Shown here: positions 1 through 8,767 of the stretch, in pieces | How positions within the stretch are numbered: the first letter of the stretch is position 1 | Layout: every line of letters starts with the position of its first letter | NCBI GenBank assembly: GCA_011503125.2 | Contig: WWBZ02000069.1 | Span: forward strand, 1-11,924 | Reading direction: 5' to 3' | Length of the DNA: 11,924 nt | Origin: Botryosphaeria dothidea | Taxonomy: Eukaryota; Ascomycota; Dothideomycetes; Botryosphaeriales; Botryosphaeriaceae | Notes under the pieces: model-generated | What the model was told of the DNA's origin: nothing | The model's database searches: none | Seen by the model: the letters and a program-made list of their open reading frames with translations, nothing else | Program-made: the position numbers and the translations under genes

Positions 1-1623
1 TCTGGGCATCAGAAATCTGTCCAGAGGGTGACGAACTTGCTTCCAAGGTGACTGCCCTGCCATGTTGGTCCTGAACCAACAAAGATGGCTGTTGGTACTG
101 GCTTTGAAGCAAAGATGGATCAATGTATTGCTGTTTGAAGTGGTGCTGTCCGGCAGGAGCAAAAAGGAAGGCGGATACTGCAGCGGGGCGAACCCGCCTG
201 TGATCCGTGATCGTGGCGAAACGGGCATTGCATGGTGGGAACCTGATGCATGTTCAGATTCGCGCCCATGTTGCCTGGACGATGAGGTGAACTGCTGCAC
301 TGGCATAGTTCCGTATGGAAAGGCTGTGAAGGTATGGTTTTCACTGCCTTGTGCGCTTGCTGGGTTCATGGAAAAGGGGTTGGCTTCAAGCGAAGCTCTC
401 GCGGCTGATGGTTTGTTTCTCTCAACGGCACTGGGTTGCCTCAATGGAGTTCTGGTGTTTCCGGACGAAGGGCTTCCACTGTAGCCAACCTGTGGAACTG
501 CGGTGGTGGTTCCACGTGCAGAGCTTGACCCCATGTGAGTACTCAAAGCATTCGGGCTCTGAGGATGCTCGAGGACAGGAGACAAGGGAGCAGATTCAAA
601 AGTTTCTTCGTTCCAGGTTTCGATGAGGTTTGAAGTATCGGCATCGATGAACTCCGACTCAGTGCTCGAGGCCGGTGTGTCCATCATGGCTTCATTTGGA
701 TCACTGCTTGATTTTCCCGAATATTCAGATGCAGTGCCGTTGGAAGACTCGCACTGCTGTTGCTGAAATGCGCAAAAAAAGGCTTTCGTTCACATCCTCG
801 GCACTTCAATGAGCATGTTCTTCATCCGAGAATCGAGGCCGAAAAGGTCAAGCTTTGCTAACAATGCTGCGCGAAACTTTCGGCGGATGTGTTCATGATA
901 GTCGGCCAGGATATCGTTGTTCCAGACTGAATTGTCAGTTATGCATTCCTGAAGATCGAATAGAAAAAGCAAGGGATGCCTACATGGTGATGGAATATCT
1001 GATTCTTTGTCTTCGGGAAGAAGTTTGCGTAGAGGTCCTTCCACTTTTGTTCGTCGGGCTTTTTTCCAGTCGAGCGCTTTTTGAGGAATTCCTCTTGATA
1101 TGATGTCAAGATTCGATCATCTTCCTGGCGCCGAACTTCGCAGGCTTGTGTGGCCTTTTGATGCCGTTTCAAGGTCTCAGCATCGCGAAAGGTCTCCTGG
1201 CACCTGGGACATCGGTGGGGGACTGTATGAGATCTTTGTAGATGCCCTCTTTGACCAGTCAGCTCGATTTGGCCCGGTTTCATCGTAAGTTGTTTGCACC
1301 TTACTTCAAGCGGGCAAATGACGGAAATGGGTGAAGGCATGACGGTGAATAGGGTTGCCATTTCGCGCTTGCTCGACTATATTTCTTGGCATAAGGACAT
1401 GCCAACCTTCGCTGCCCAACGAGAGAAGTGTCTGACTTGCTTGGGCTAGGAATCGATTGCAGCGTTCTCTGTTCTCTTGTCAGTAACTAAGATGCCAGGG
1501 GTTATTGAGAATCCATACCACGTCACGTTGTGGCTGTAGACGAGCTGACCCAGGATGACTTCTTGTACTCGAGGCACGGCCTCGACTACCTATTAGATGG
1601 CTAGAATGACTGTCAGCTTCCAT
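1..1623 (-). CDS. C2H2 zinc-finger protein, 5' part, frame-disrupted, 3' end outside window
   Basis: Probable nuclear or regulatory protein of the fungal C2H2 type; the target is unknown. I start it at ATG 1623 (context AACAATGG). Proposed exons are 1623-1519, 1486-1305, 1248-805 and 762 to beyond position 1; the intervening introns are 32, 56 and 42 bp and all keep phase. Residues 65-103 form one finger (Cys65, Cys85, His98, His103). Residues 109-132 form a second (CPRC, His125, Cys132). The 56-bp intron (GTAAGG donor, GCTGAC branch) splits the first finger. An acidic helical region follows (EKKRS-like, then YHEHIRRKFRAALLAKL), and then a long Ser/Pro/Gln/Thr-rich tail. Two 1-base losses break the frame: near 1024-1029, where DLYA must shift to reach KLLPEDKES, and in the A5 run at 161-165, where PPSF must shift to reach APAGQHHFKQQ. 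The finger assignment is good. Introns 1 and 3 are short and less certain. Confidence 0.7.
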
Positions 1624-1753
1624 TGTTGCTTACCGATTGCGAGGGAGAGGTCAAACCTAGATCCCGAAAGCGGGAGGGGACACCTTAAAAGGTCTTATAG
1701 TTGAGGCGCTGGTACGTTGAGGTCAATACTGCACTGTCCTCGGCCAGCTTCCC

Positions 1754-1761
1754 TTTTTATA
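1754..1761 (-). promoter_or_regulatory. TATA box upstream of the C2H2 gene
   Basis: On the minus strand the sequence reads TATAAAAAGGG. It lies about 130 bp upstream of the proposed ATG at 1623 and points the right way. The motif is seen directly; its use as a promoter is inferred from position. Confidence 0.45.
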
Positions 1762-1762
1762 T

Positions 1763-1792
1763 CCGCACTTTGCGGCAAAGTCGCGAGTGCGG
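1763..1792. repeat. Nested palindromes beside the TATA box
   Basis: An inner perfect palindrome has arms ACTTTGC (1767-1773) and GCAAAGT (1775-1781) around one G. An outer pair, CCGCACT (1763-1769) and AGTGCGG (1786-1792), encloses it. A G9 run (1791-1799) follows directly. The site overlaps the upstream flank of the putative TATA element. Confidence 0.7.
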
Positions 1793-2124
1793 GGGGGGGC
1801 CTTGGGATGCAAAGACGCAAAATTGTTGCAACACGTTTGCGAAGTCGCAAACGTGCAAATTGAACAGGCAGAAGAGATGATTGGGGTCGTTTCGGGCCAT
1901 GCAGCTGCGGTGTTCAGCTGGCATTCTTCTATTGCCTTGTGGTTCGCTCCAGACGCAAGACCAAAGCAATGGGGCTGAGCCATTTGTACGCATATGCGAC
2001 AACACGATTCCATGTTGAATGCGACTTTGCGTAAAAAATGAACAGCGTGAAACAGCCTAGCCTGATCCTCTCAGCTGCATCAGTTCCGTTGACCACTAAG
2101 CAGTGACTGCGCATTTGCGGCAAA
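1769..2124. promoter_or_regulatory. Cluster of TTTGCG / CGCAAA motifs
   Basis: Exact copies lie at 1769-1774 (+), 1816-1821 (-), 1836-1841 (+), 1846-1851 (-), 2026-2031 (+) and 2114-2119 (+). Two of them extend to the same 11-mer, TTTGCGGCAAA (1769-1779 and 2114-2124). Two others form the 1832-1855 palindrome. The cluster sits upstream of the C2H2 gene and in no convincing coding frame. A regulatory role is inferred from density and symmetry only. Confidence 0.45.
1832..1855. repeat. Perfect palindrome, 11-bp arms, 2-bp spacer
   Basis: CACGTTTGCGA (1832-1842) and TCGCAAACGTG (1845-1855) are exact reverse complements around AG. The site lies about 210-230 bp upstream of the C2H2 start codon and contains two of the local TTTGCG/CGCAAA copies. 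A dimeric transcription-factor operator is the simplest guess. Confidence 0.8.
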
Positions 2125-2513
2125 ACGCTGATACGGACGGCTTCTCCCCCGCCGCGCCAGTGGCTCTCCACATTCGCCTTGCAATTGCTCAACCCCATGC
2201 CAGAATTCAACGTAATTCACGCCTTCGATGGAATCACCATAGGCCCGAGGCACCACAACACGCAGGGGTCGACAGCTGCATCTACGTGAGCCAAGTCTGC
2301 CTTGAGCGTGCAACACCACCACCAGTCAGCCCTGGGTCCACTTGAGAGTATTGCCTGCAGGATGCAAGGCAGGCGGCGCAGGCTATGCCCGCAGGCAGCG
2401 AGGCATACTCGAGCGGAATGTGCGCGCAGCAAGGATTAGCTCGCAGTACAGAAGTACTTCCGAGGTTCCGAGAAAGGTGGAACAAGGCTCTCCTTCAGCC
2501 TTGCTCATCGACT

Positions 2514-2771
2514 CTATCTCCTTCTTTTCTGTCCAGGATGAGAGGTCCCGAAATGCCGCTGGTCCGCAATGCGCCTTGAAAGCGTTTGCTTTCCGTCAGC
2601 GTCGTCCGTACAATGTGGGCGGCGGAACTTCAACTCTCGAAAAGCAAGCTCTTCGTCTTGATAGAACAATGCATACATGTCATGTGTGTACGACACGGCT
2701 GTGGCTGAGAGGTGTTCAAGCTGATCTGAAGTGAGTGCCACAGAAGATCCAGCTCACTTACACAACATCAT
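2514..2771 (-). CDS. Doubtful small two-exon hypothetical gene (73 aa)
   Basis: ATG 2771, a 10-base first exon, a 36-bp intron (2726-2761) with a perfect GTAAGT donor and a CACTTCAG acceptor, then an open frame to a TAG ending at 2514. The phase matches across the intron (222 coding bases). The product begins MMLYQLEHLSATAVSYTHDM and ends in basic residues (QKRRR). I do not recognise a family. Very short first exons and 36-bp introns also arise by chance, so this is a weak call. It could equally be non-coding sequence. Confidence 0.22.
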
Positions 2772-3052
2772 GCCTGTATCATTGACCGTGAAAGAGAAAG
2801 ATCCAGGGAGGGGTGAGCTGTAAGTAGCTTGTAAACAGTCAAACATAATCAAACGTCACTAAATGAGAAAGCACAGATCCAGAATTTCATTGGACGCTTC
2901 ATCAATGCCCATACCTACCCCCAAAATGACTTCATAATACACACGGAGTCTACCCACCCCACCCAACCAGCAGCGCCCTTTTTGATATTCCGCTCCAACC
3001 AAGCGAACCCTAGTATGCCCTTGTGCAATATCCCATCAGCGAAATGCACCGA

Positions 3053-4524
3053 TCATGCCTCGACCTCCTCCCCCTCCAACTTCTCCTTAAACGCCAACTT
3101 CTCCGCAACCTCCTTCTCATCCGGCTCCCTCACCTCAATCTCCAACACATCAACCCTATTCTCCGGCTCATCGGGCTGGCTCATCGCACCTACCACGCCC
3201 GCGCGCGTCGTCTTGCGCTTCGGCCGTATGAACGTGCGCTGCACGATGGGATAGTAATACGCGCCCTTCTGCAGCCTGCAGCCCTGACCCGGCACCGCGC
3301 CGACATCCGTCTCCGCGTCATGCAGGGCCACCGCGACCGTGTCGTCGTAGGGCTCCTGCGGGTTGCCGGCCTGTTGGTACGTCTCGTAGCACCTGACCCT
3401 GTCGAACCGGAAGCAGCGCTTGCCCGTCTCGCCGTTGTTGTAGTCGTACAGCGCGTCGTCGTCGCGCTCGGGGTCGTCGGGTGAGAACTTGCGCTTGATG
3501 CCGCGCACGGCGTCGCGCGACCCCGGCAGGAAGAACTCGTAGTCGTAGTCGGGCTGGGGCGGCGGCTTGGACGCGCGCGTCTCCGGGTCGGCGGCGTCGT
3601 GCTCGGCCAGCTTCTGGCGGTACGCGTCCTCCTGCTCGGCCGTGGGCTCGAGCACGCGCAGCAGCGACACGTCGGCGCGGTCGTCGTACGCGCCGCTGCC
3701 GGCCTGGTTGTTGGCGATGGGGTTGGTCTGGAACTTGGCCACGATGTAGCCGCCCGTCTCGGTGACGGCGTCGAGGTCGGGCAGGATGGGGTAGCTGTCG
3801 ACGAGCCGGAGCGCCGGGTTCAGCGGGTGCTTGGGCGCGTCCCACGCGCGGCGCTCCTCCTGCGCGATCTCCTCGGCGCGCAGGTTTTGTACCGTGTCTT
3901 GTCCCCTGTACGCGTCCTCTGGGTAGGCGATGTCGAAGCCCTTCAGGATTGAGCGCAGGATGTTGATCGGCTCGTTCTTCTCCGCGTCCGTCTGCTTCTT
4001 GCGCTTGGGAGCGGCCCGCCGCGCGCCAGCTGAGTCGCGCAGGCCGCTGTGGCTGCCGCCGCCTGCTGCTGTCATGTACTCGGTTCGCCGCAGGAAGCTG
4101 ACGCCGCCGGCGATAGACGAGGGTTTGCCCAGGCTGGACACGGGTTTTAGGAGGGCGCGGTCATGGGGGTGAAGAGGGATTGGGTTCTCGGGTGCGAGGA
4201 GTACTGTGCGGGTTGTTCTGTCAGCGACTGTTGTGCACAGGTGTGAGCTCCGCGGATGAGGGGCGTACCGGAGTCATCGCCGTCGAATACAGCGGGCAGA
4301 CCGACGAGGTCTATGGGCATTCCAAGCTCAGCATCGGCCTCAACATTTAGCGGCTGCTCTCTGGCCAGGCGCGATGCGAAACCGGCGGAGGTGTACTGGC
4401 CACTAGCTAGGCCGGTGTTGGGTATCTCAAGGAGCTTCGGGGGATTGGGCGGTGGGGCCAGCGCATTCGCGTATCGTATCCGTGCGATGTAGTCCTGGTG
4501 GTAGACGCGCCCGCCGCTCGCCAT
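3053..4524 (-). CDS. paf1: Paf1, RNA polymerase II elongation-complex subunit
   Basis: Scaffold subunit of the nuclear Paf1 complex, which travels with RNA polymerase II and promotes histone H2B ubiquitination and downstream H3 methylation. CDS is complement(3053..4203, 4269..4524), 468 aa, close to the yeast protein's length. The start ATG at 4524 has a strong context (CAAGATGG). The 65-bp intron (4204-4268) has donor GTACGC, branch CTGAC and acceptor GCACAG, and interrupts a Val codon. Diagnostic stretches are HQDYIARIRYANAL, NTGLASGQYTSAGFASRLAR and EADAELGMPIDLVG (residues about 8-75), LHPHDRALLKP (about 95-105), a basic NLS-like RRAAPKRKK (about 147-155), GIKRKFSPDD, and an acidic C-terminus. 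No frameshift. The second exon is very rich in G/C-ending codons compared with arp8. It lies 274 bp downstream of arp8 on the same strand. Confidence 0.96.
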
Positions 4525-4798
4525 CTTGGAAGGTTGTGGAGGAGGTGTTGTGGGGTTGAAGGGGAATGGAGGAGCAACCAAGAAAGTCGGCCATGCACGT
4601 CGAGGTTGATGTTCAGGGTCCGTGCACCATGGCCGGTGGCAGCATCGCTGTCTCCCGGGCGTTGAAGGTGTTCATGGGCCGCAACCAGCGGAAAGAATAA
4701 TTACCCCACAGCGATGAAAATCTATAGTAGAAGCGCCCGCTTGGACTGATACTGAGCCCCATTTTCTGCTCTTCCAGCGCCATGATCCCTGACCACCG
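4525..4798 (-). promoter_or_regulatory. arp8 3' flank and paf1 promoter / 5' UTR
   Basis: This 274-bp gap between the arp8 stop codon and the paf1 ATG must hold the arp8 terminator and the paf1 promoter. I see no clear TATA element. Minus-strand sequence just upstream of the ATG is rich in C and A with CCACAACACC-type tracts, as is common in fungal 5' UTRs. Confidence 0.4.
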
Positions 4799-7700
4799 CT
4801 ACCATAAGAACATGCACTTGTTCATCAACAACCGGCTTCCGAGGATGTCATACTCCTTCTGCGAGACCCAGCTATCGTTGCCGCTGGTACTCAGCTTCCC
4901 GAAAACACTGCCACCCTTCCATACCAACACCTGAGGATCCAGGTCTCGCGGCGGCGCACCGATCAGGATATCCTTGCCAAGCCCCGGCAACAGCGAGCGC
5001 AGTCGGTCCTCCAGGAACGGCATGAAGCCAGCAATCTTGCTGCCGCCACCGATCACCATGATCCCTCCATAGAAATCGCGCGCTTTGCGGTCGTCACCGC
5101 GCGCTCCATGCTGGATTGATGCCATAATTGCAGTGTCCAGACCTGTGATTGGCAGGATCTTGTCGCGTTCTTCCGCAACCTTGATCTTCTCAAGTGTCGG
5201 GTCGAAGAAGATGCTTGTTGCACCAAAGCTACCTCCTTCGCCAGGAGCGCCGACTGCTGCTGAAGTCTCGCGAGGTGGTTGTGGAGTGCCCGTTCCGTCC
5301 GGGCCTGGAGAGCCGGCAACTGACGAGCGAGGCGTTCCTTCTTGTTCATTGAGACGTGCCACAAGGCTGACGGGGTTAGAACGGCTAGGAGTTCCTGCAA
5401 CCATTGTCGGAAGTGGCTTGGCCTCTGGGGCAGCGGCACTGGCAGCCGCCGACTGTGGCGGTGCAGCGCTCTCGATAATGGTGGTTTGTGCAGCAGACTG
5501 GGGATCATTTGGCGATCCGTCATACAAGTCATATGAGCGGTCGATGAGCTTCCGACGTCGCCTGAGCTTATCGGAATGGTCATAAATGGCCGGCTGGAAG
5601 TACCCCTGCGACAGGTTAATAGTGGCCACCGAACGCACGTTGCATGCCTTACCATAGGAGCCAACATTGTCTCATCATACGACTTGAAAAAATATTTCCT
5701 TGTGTCCTCCCCGAAAGCTCTCAAATGAAAGTCGTAGAGCTGCACGCTGATGTCGGATTCGTTCATCGTGCAAAATTTCTGCTTCAGTTCCTCGGCCAGA
5801 AGCCAGTCGTATCTCCTTTTCAGGTTAATGTCAGAATAAGGAAAGTAATCGTGAAGCATCATGCGCATGAAAGTCTCCGTCACATCTGCGCCGCCATACT
5901 TCACGTTGACGCGAGAGTCTTCAATACACATGCCCTCATCGACGCAACAAACCGATGTTTTCTGCGCTCCGATGTCGACGATGCAAGAGCTTGAATAGCC
6001 GGCGCCGAAAGTTGCCGACAGACTTTCTTGCTGGAAGCATACACGGCCGAACCCAAGATCTCGAAGAAGAATATCGAGCATTTGGGTGACATAATTGCGC
6101 TCAAAGAGGTCAGGGATAACGCACACGCATCCATATTGGGACCAGTCTTTTTTGTGCTTCAGTCCGAGTTCAGAGATGATTGCATGCTCAATGATCAAAG
6201 AGACATCTTGGTAAAGCATGTTCTTGGTCGTGTAGTCCTGCTCGTTGAACCACCCGTAGCGAATTGGCCAGAAGAGTTTGTAGCGAGGTTTAGAGTTGTC
6301 CGGTATCCGCAAAGCAGATTGACCAATGATGTAGTCCGGGGCGTCTGAAGGAATCTCCGTCCAATCGACGCGATGAGGGTCGTTGTGTTCGCTAATGACC
6401 TCTGGTGGAGTCCGTCGGTTATAGTTTACCACCAATTCCTTTGAGTTCGGCAAGACCCTCCTCTTGTTGGCTCGCATGCGCTGCTTCAAATCGTTCGACA
6501 TTGTGGTGTATTGCGAAGAGAACTCGTCGCCAAACCACTTGTCTGGTTCTTCGGCGAGCTCATCATCAATCTTTATGCGCTTTGGGAGGGGTTCGCCTCC
6601 ATCTTCTTCGGCTTCACTCTGAGGCCACTTGCGAGCAATGACCATGGGGACGGTCTTTGGTAGAGCATCGCTTGCCAAACCTATCCTCAAGTGCTGGCTG
6701 CCAGGGTGTATGACGACAATTTTTGATCCAAAGGCTTCTTGCGTTGCCGTGGCGGCTCCGCTCTCGTCTTCCTCATTGACATCAACACCCTGTGCTAGAG
6801 CTCTGTCTTTGTCTCTTGCTTGTTGGACCATGCGATTTGTCGCCTCTTCTTGCTGAGTTCGGTACGCAAGGAATTGATCGTCACGCTTCAGATATTCACT
6901 GGAATATATGTCAGTAACACGGCTCGTCTGTGAAAAGTGAAGAAAACCAAAACATTGTGCATGTCCAACGGGTGTAAAGGCCAGGATGATTGAGCAGGGC
7001 GAAGAAGGATCCTTGACTTTGCGGACTGGGTATAATGGAAGTCTCGCGAACAGTCCTGTATGTTCTATGATTCCCGGCGAGTCATGGTTGAGGCGCATAC
7101 ACGGTCACTCGAAGTTTGTTGATCTCTGTCAGATTTCGCTTTGGCCTTTCGAAAAGAAAGAATGTCTGGCCTCTCGCCAATGGGCGTACACTACGCTGCC
7201 CTGAGGCGGCAGTGGAGCAAAGTGCACCTCTCCATTCCAAACGACTGTTGGATATGTACGATGGGACGGGGGAGAGTATACTGATTGGATCCCTGGATGC
7301 TCTGGGGTCAAACGCGGGCTTGGTGGCCGTAGTGGAAAAGGTTCCACCTTCTGTGAACGATTCCTTGAAGCCGTTGAGGATGATAAAGTTCTAATACGAG
7401 ATTGCACCGGGTGTTGTCATGAACACCAGCTGGCAACTGTTCTCCCGAGCCCGGAGATAAGCTGTGATATCCCGCCAGTAACATTGTATCATGCCCGCCG
7501 AAGACTTCTCGAAGATATGAATTTACCATCAGGGATTCGTTATCTTCCATAGCAGAGAGTGAGCGTCTCAAGCCTCTATGCCTGACTGCGGCAGCTTGCT
7601 GACAGGCAGACCCGAAGGAGCGAGGTTGTCCTGAATGACCGGCTTCTGTTGCGAATGGAGCGAATTGCCATACATGTTGGCTTGGACCGGCGTATAAATG

Positions 7701-8211
7701 GACGATACGTAAAATGTGTGAATGTGCTTTGTTATGAGGCTGCTGTTGTTGGTGCAGATGATGTGCACCATTTCACGCCGCGGCCATTATCGCCATTGGC
7801 AGCTCTCACTGATCGCGCCTACTTCCAAAAGGTCGGTGTCCGGGGATGTTGCTCCTTCCATATTTCCTTGGGCCATAATGCGATTCGGCTAGAACCCTCA
7901 ACCGGGTATTGGACGGCGAATGTGGTCGATGCAGGGCGGGGAAGCGAGGGGCGATTGCGAAGGAAAAGAACGGGGATTACAGACGTGTAGTAATTCTTCT
8001 GGTTGATCATGCTGACCTGGGGCCAGGTAGTGAGGTCCAGATTGTTATCCGTCCTCTCCAGGCCCTGGCAATTGCGTGGCAAAAGTCAGCACACAGCTTC
8101 AATGCAGCGCGCGACGGGCGATGCAACAGAGGGCAGCTCTCGCGGGCAGAGAGCACTGGACGGACAAACCTTCATCCCTCAAGAGGGCGCGGCCGGATTC
8201 TTGCCGACCAT
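4799..8211 (-). CDS. arp8: Arp8, actin-related subunit of the INO80 chromatin remodeller
   Basis: Nuclear actin-fold protein that binds nucleosomal and linker DNA within INO80. Proposed exons are 8211-8170, 8064-7985, 6898-5653 and 5605-4799 (about 724 aa); exons 2-4 give 711 in-frame codons including the stop. Signatures are GLERTDNNLDLTTWPQV and MINQKNYYT (residues 15-41), EYLKRDDQFLAY, SQHLRIGLASDALPKTVPMV (about 108-127), VDIGAQKTSVCCVDEG (about 348) and GGIMVIGGGSK (about 646), then KGGSVFGKLSTSGNDSWVSQ, ending LLMNKCMFLW. Residues about 495-582 are an Ala/Pro/Ser-rich insert. The 47-bp intron 5606-5652 (GTAAGG, TTAAC branch, CGCAG) is clean. Exon 1 starts MVGK, then needs one extra base in the AA run to read SGRALLRDEG. 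The first intron (8065-8169) also joins with one surplus G. Without repair, translation could only begin at the internal Met at 8010. Confidence 0.93.
6899..7984 (-). other. 1,086-bp intron inside arp8
   Basis: Donor GTCTGT follows TACTACAC (exon end 7985). The acceptor is TACTGAC branch plus ATATATTCCAG (ending 6899), before TGAATATCTGAAGCG. The junction rebuilds KNYYT-EYLKRDDQ, which matches conserved Arp8, so the removal is well supported even though the donor is weak. Other introns in this window are 32-105 bp. Inside are several partly open minus-strand frames, the longest about 7084-7406, none with a family I recognise. I saw no terminal inverted repeats. Confidence 0.8.
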
Positions 8212-8767
8212 GATGAGCAACTGGAGTTGCGATCAGGGCAGCTCTGGCGGGTGGATAGTCTGGTGCGGGGCGCGACGGACGGGCGGTATCGACAGGCTGG
8301 GGTCGCGGGTGTTGAAGTCGTGGAAGCTCAGGCTCAGGCTGGCTGGACGGCGTCGGCGGTGGTTCATGGCCCGTGCCTCGAGGGCCCAGCGGCGCGGACA
8401 CAGCGGAGCTTGCTGCACTCTCGACGGAACAACTCCGCAACCCAAAAGCTCAGATACGCCCGCCGGTCATCACAGATTGCTGTCCATGACTACCACCCCT
8501 TTTCCTGAGTCGAAAATGTCCGCCGCCTGGCCATTCGCGACCTCTGCTCCCCGAATCTTAATAAGCAGTTTCCCCGAGCCCTCGCCCCGCACTGGGAACA
8601 AGCTGGCAGCAGTGGGCCGCGGACAAGGCTTGATTGGGGCATGCGAGAAATGAAAAACCCACGACCTGTTTCATAGCTTCACGGCCCCTAATAACACACT
8701 CTCTTAACCCAAACATTTTCACACGTTGCCCTGCGTTACTCGAATCTTCACAACAACCTCCGCAACC
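8212..8767. promoter_or_regulatory. Divergent intergenic region between arp8 and the hydrolase
   Basis: These 556 bp separate the divergent starts of arp8 (minus) and the isochorismatase-like gene (plus), so they should hold both promoters. Sequence just before 8768 is C/T/A-rich (CTTCACAACAACCTCCGCAACC), typical of a fungal 5' leader. A GGGCAGCTCTSGCGGG-like stretch occurs twice, near 8132 in the arp8 first intron and near 8237. I see no supported gene; long open frames here are GC-driven. Confidence 0.5.

Larger units (their letters stand above)
1624..3052. other. Intergenic region between the C2H2 gene and paf1
   Basis: Apart from the motif cluster (1763-2124) and the doubtful small gene at 2514-2771, I see no supported gene. 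Short open frames on both strands at 2080-2735 show no recognisable domain and overlap one another. The part next to 3052 should hold the paf1 3' UTR and polyadenylation signals. I found no tRNA or transposon ends. Confidence 0.5.

Noticed and set aside
62..626. Plus-strand open frames at the left edge.
   Set aside because: They are antisense to the Ser/Pro/Gln-rich tail of the C2H2 gene, which is the better-supported reading.
790..1044. Stop codon at 790 as the end of the C2H2 protein.
   Set aside because: A phase-matched intron (763-804) leads into a further 250 or so open codons with the same composition, so the stop is probably intronic.
2342..2734. Plus-strand open frame of 130 codons.
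   Set aside because: It has no recognisable motif, poor start context and a mixed composition; it also overlaps the minus-strand candidate at 2514-2771.
3023..3952. Long open frames on the plus strand and in a second minus frame across paf1 (e.g. 3023-3484, 3599-3952, 3318-3845).
   Set aside because: They are Arg/Val/Ala-rich shadows produced by the G/C-ending codons of paf1 and have no domain.
5085..5585. Plus-strand frame of 166 codons over the Arp8 insert.
   Set aside because: It is antisense to the Ala/Pro/Ser-rich insert of Arp8 and has no features of its own.
6899..7984. Transposon insertion in the arp8 intron.
   Set aside because: I found no terminal inverted repeats, target-site duplication or transposase motifs by eye.
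7819..8082. Minus-strand frame taken as an independent small gene.
   Set aside because: Its first part is arp8 exon 2 (GLERTDNNLDLTTWPQ); the rest is intron read-through.
8003..8653. Plus-strand open frame of 216 codons opposite the arp8 5' end.
   Set aside because: It overlaps well-supported arp8 exons 1 and 2 in antisense and shows low-complexity Arg/Gly/Ser composition.
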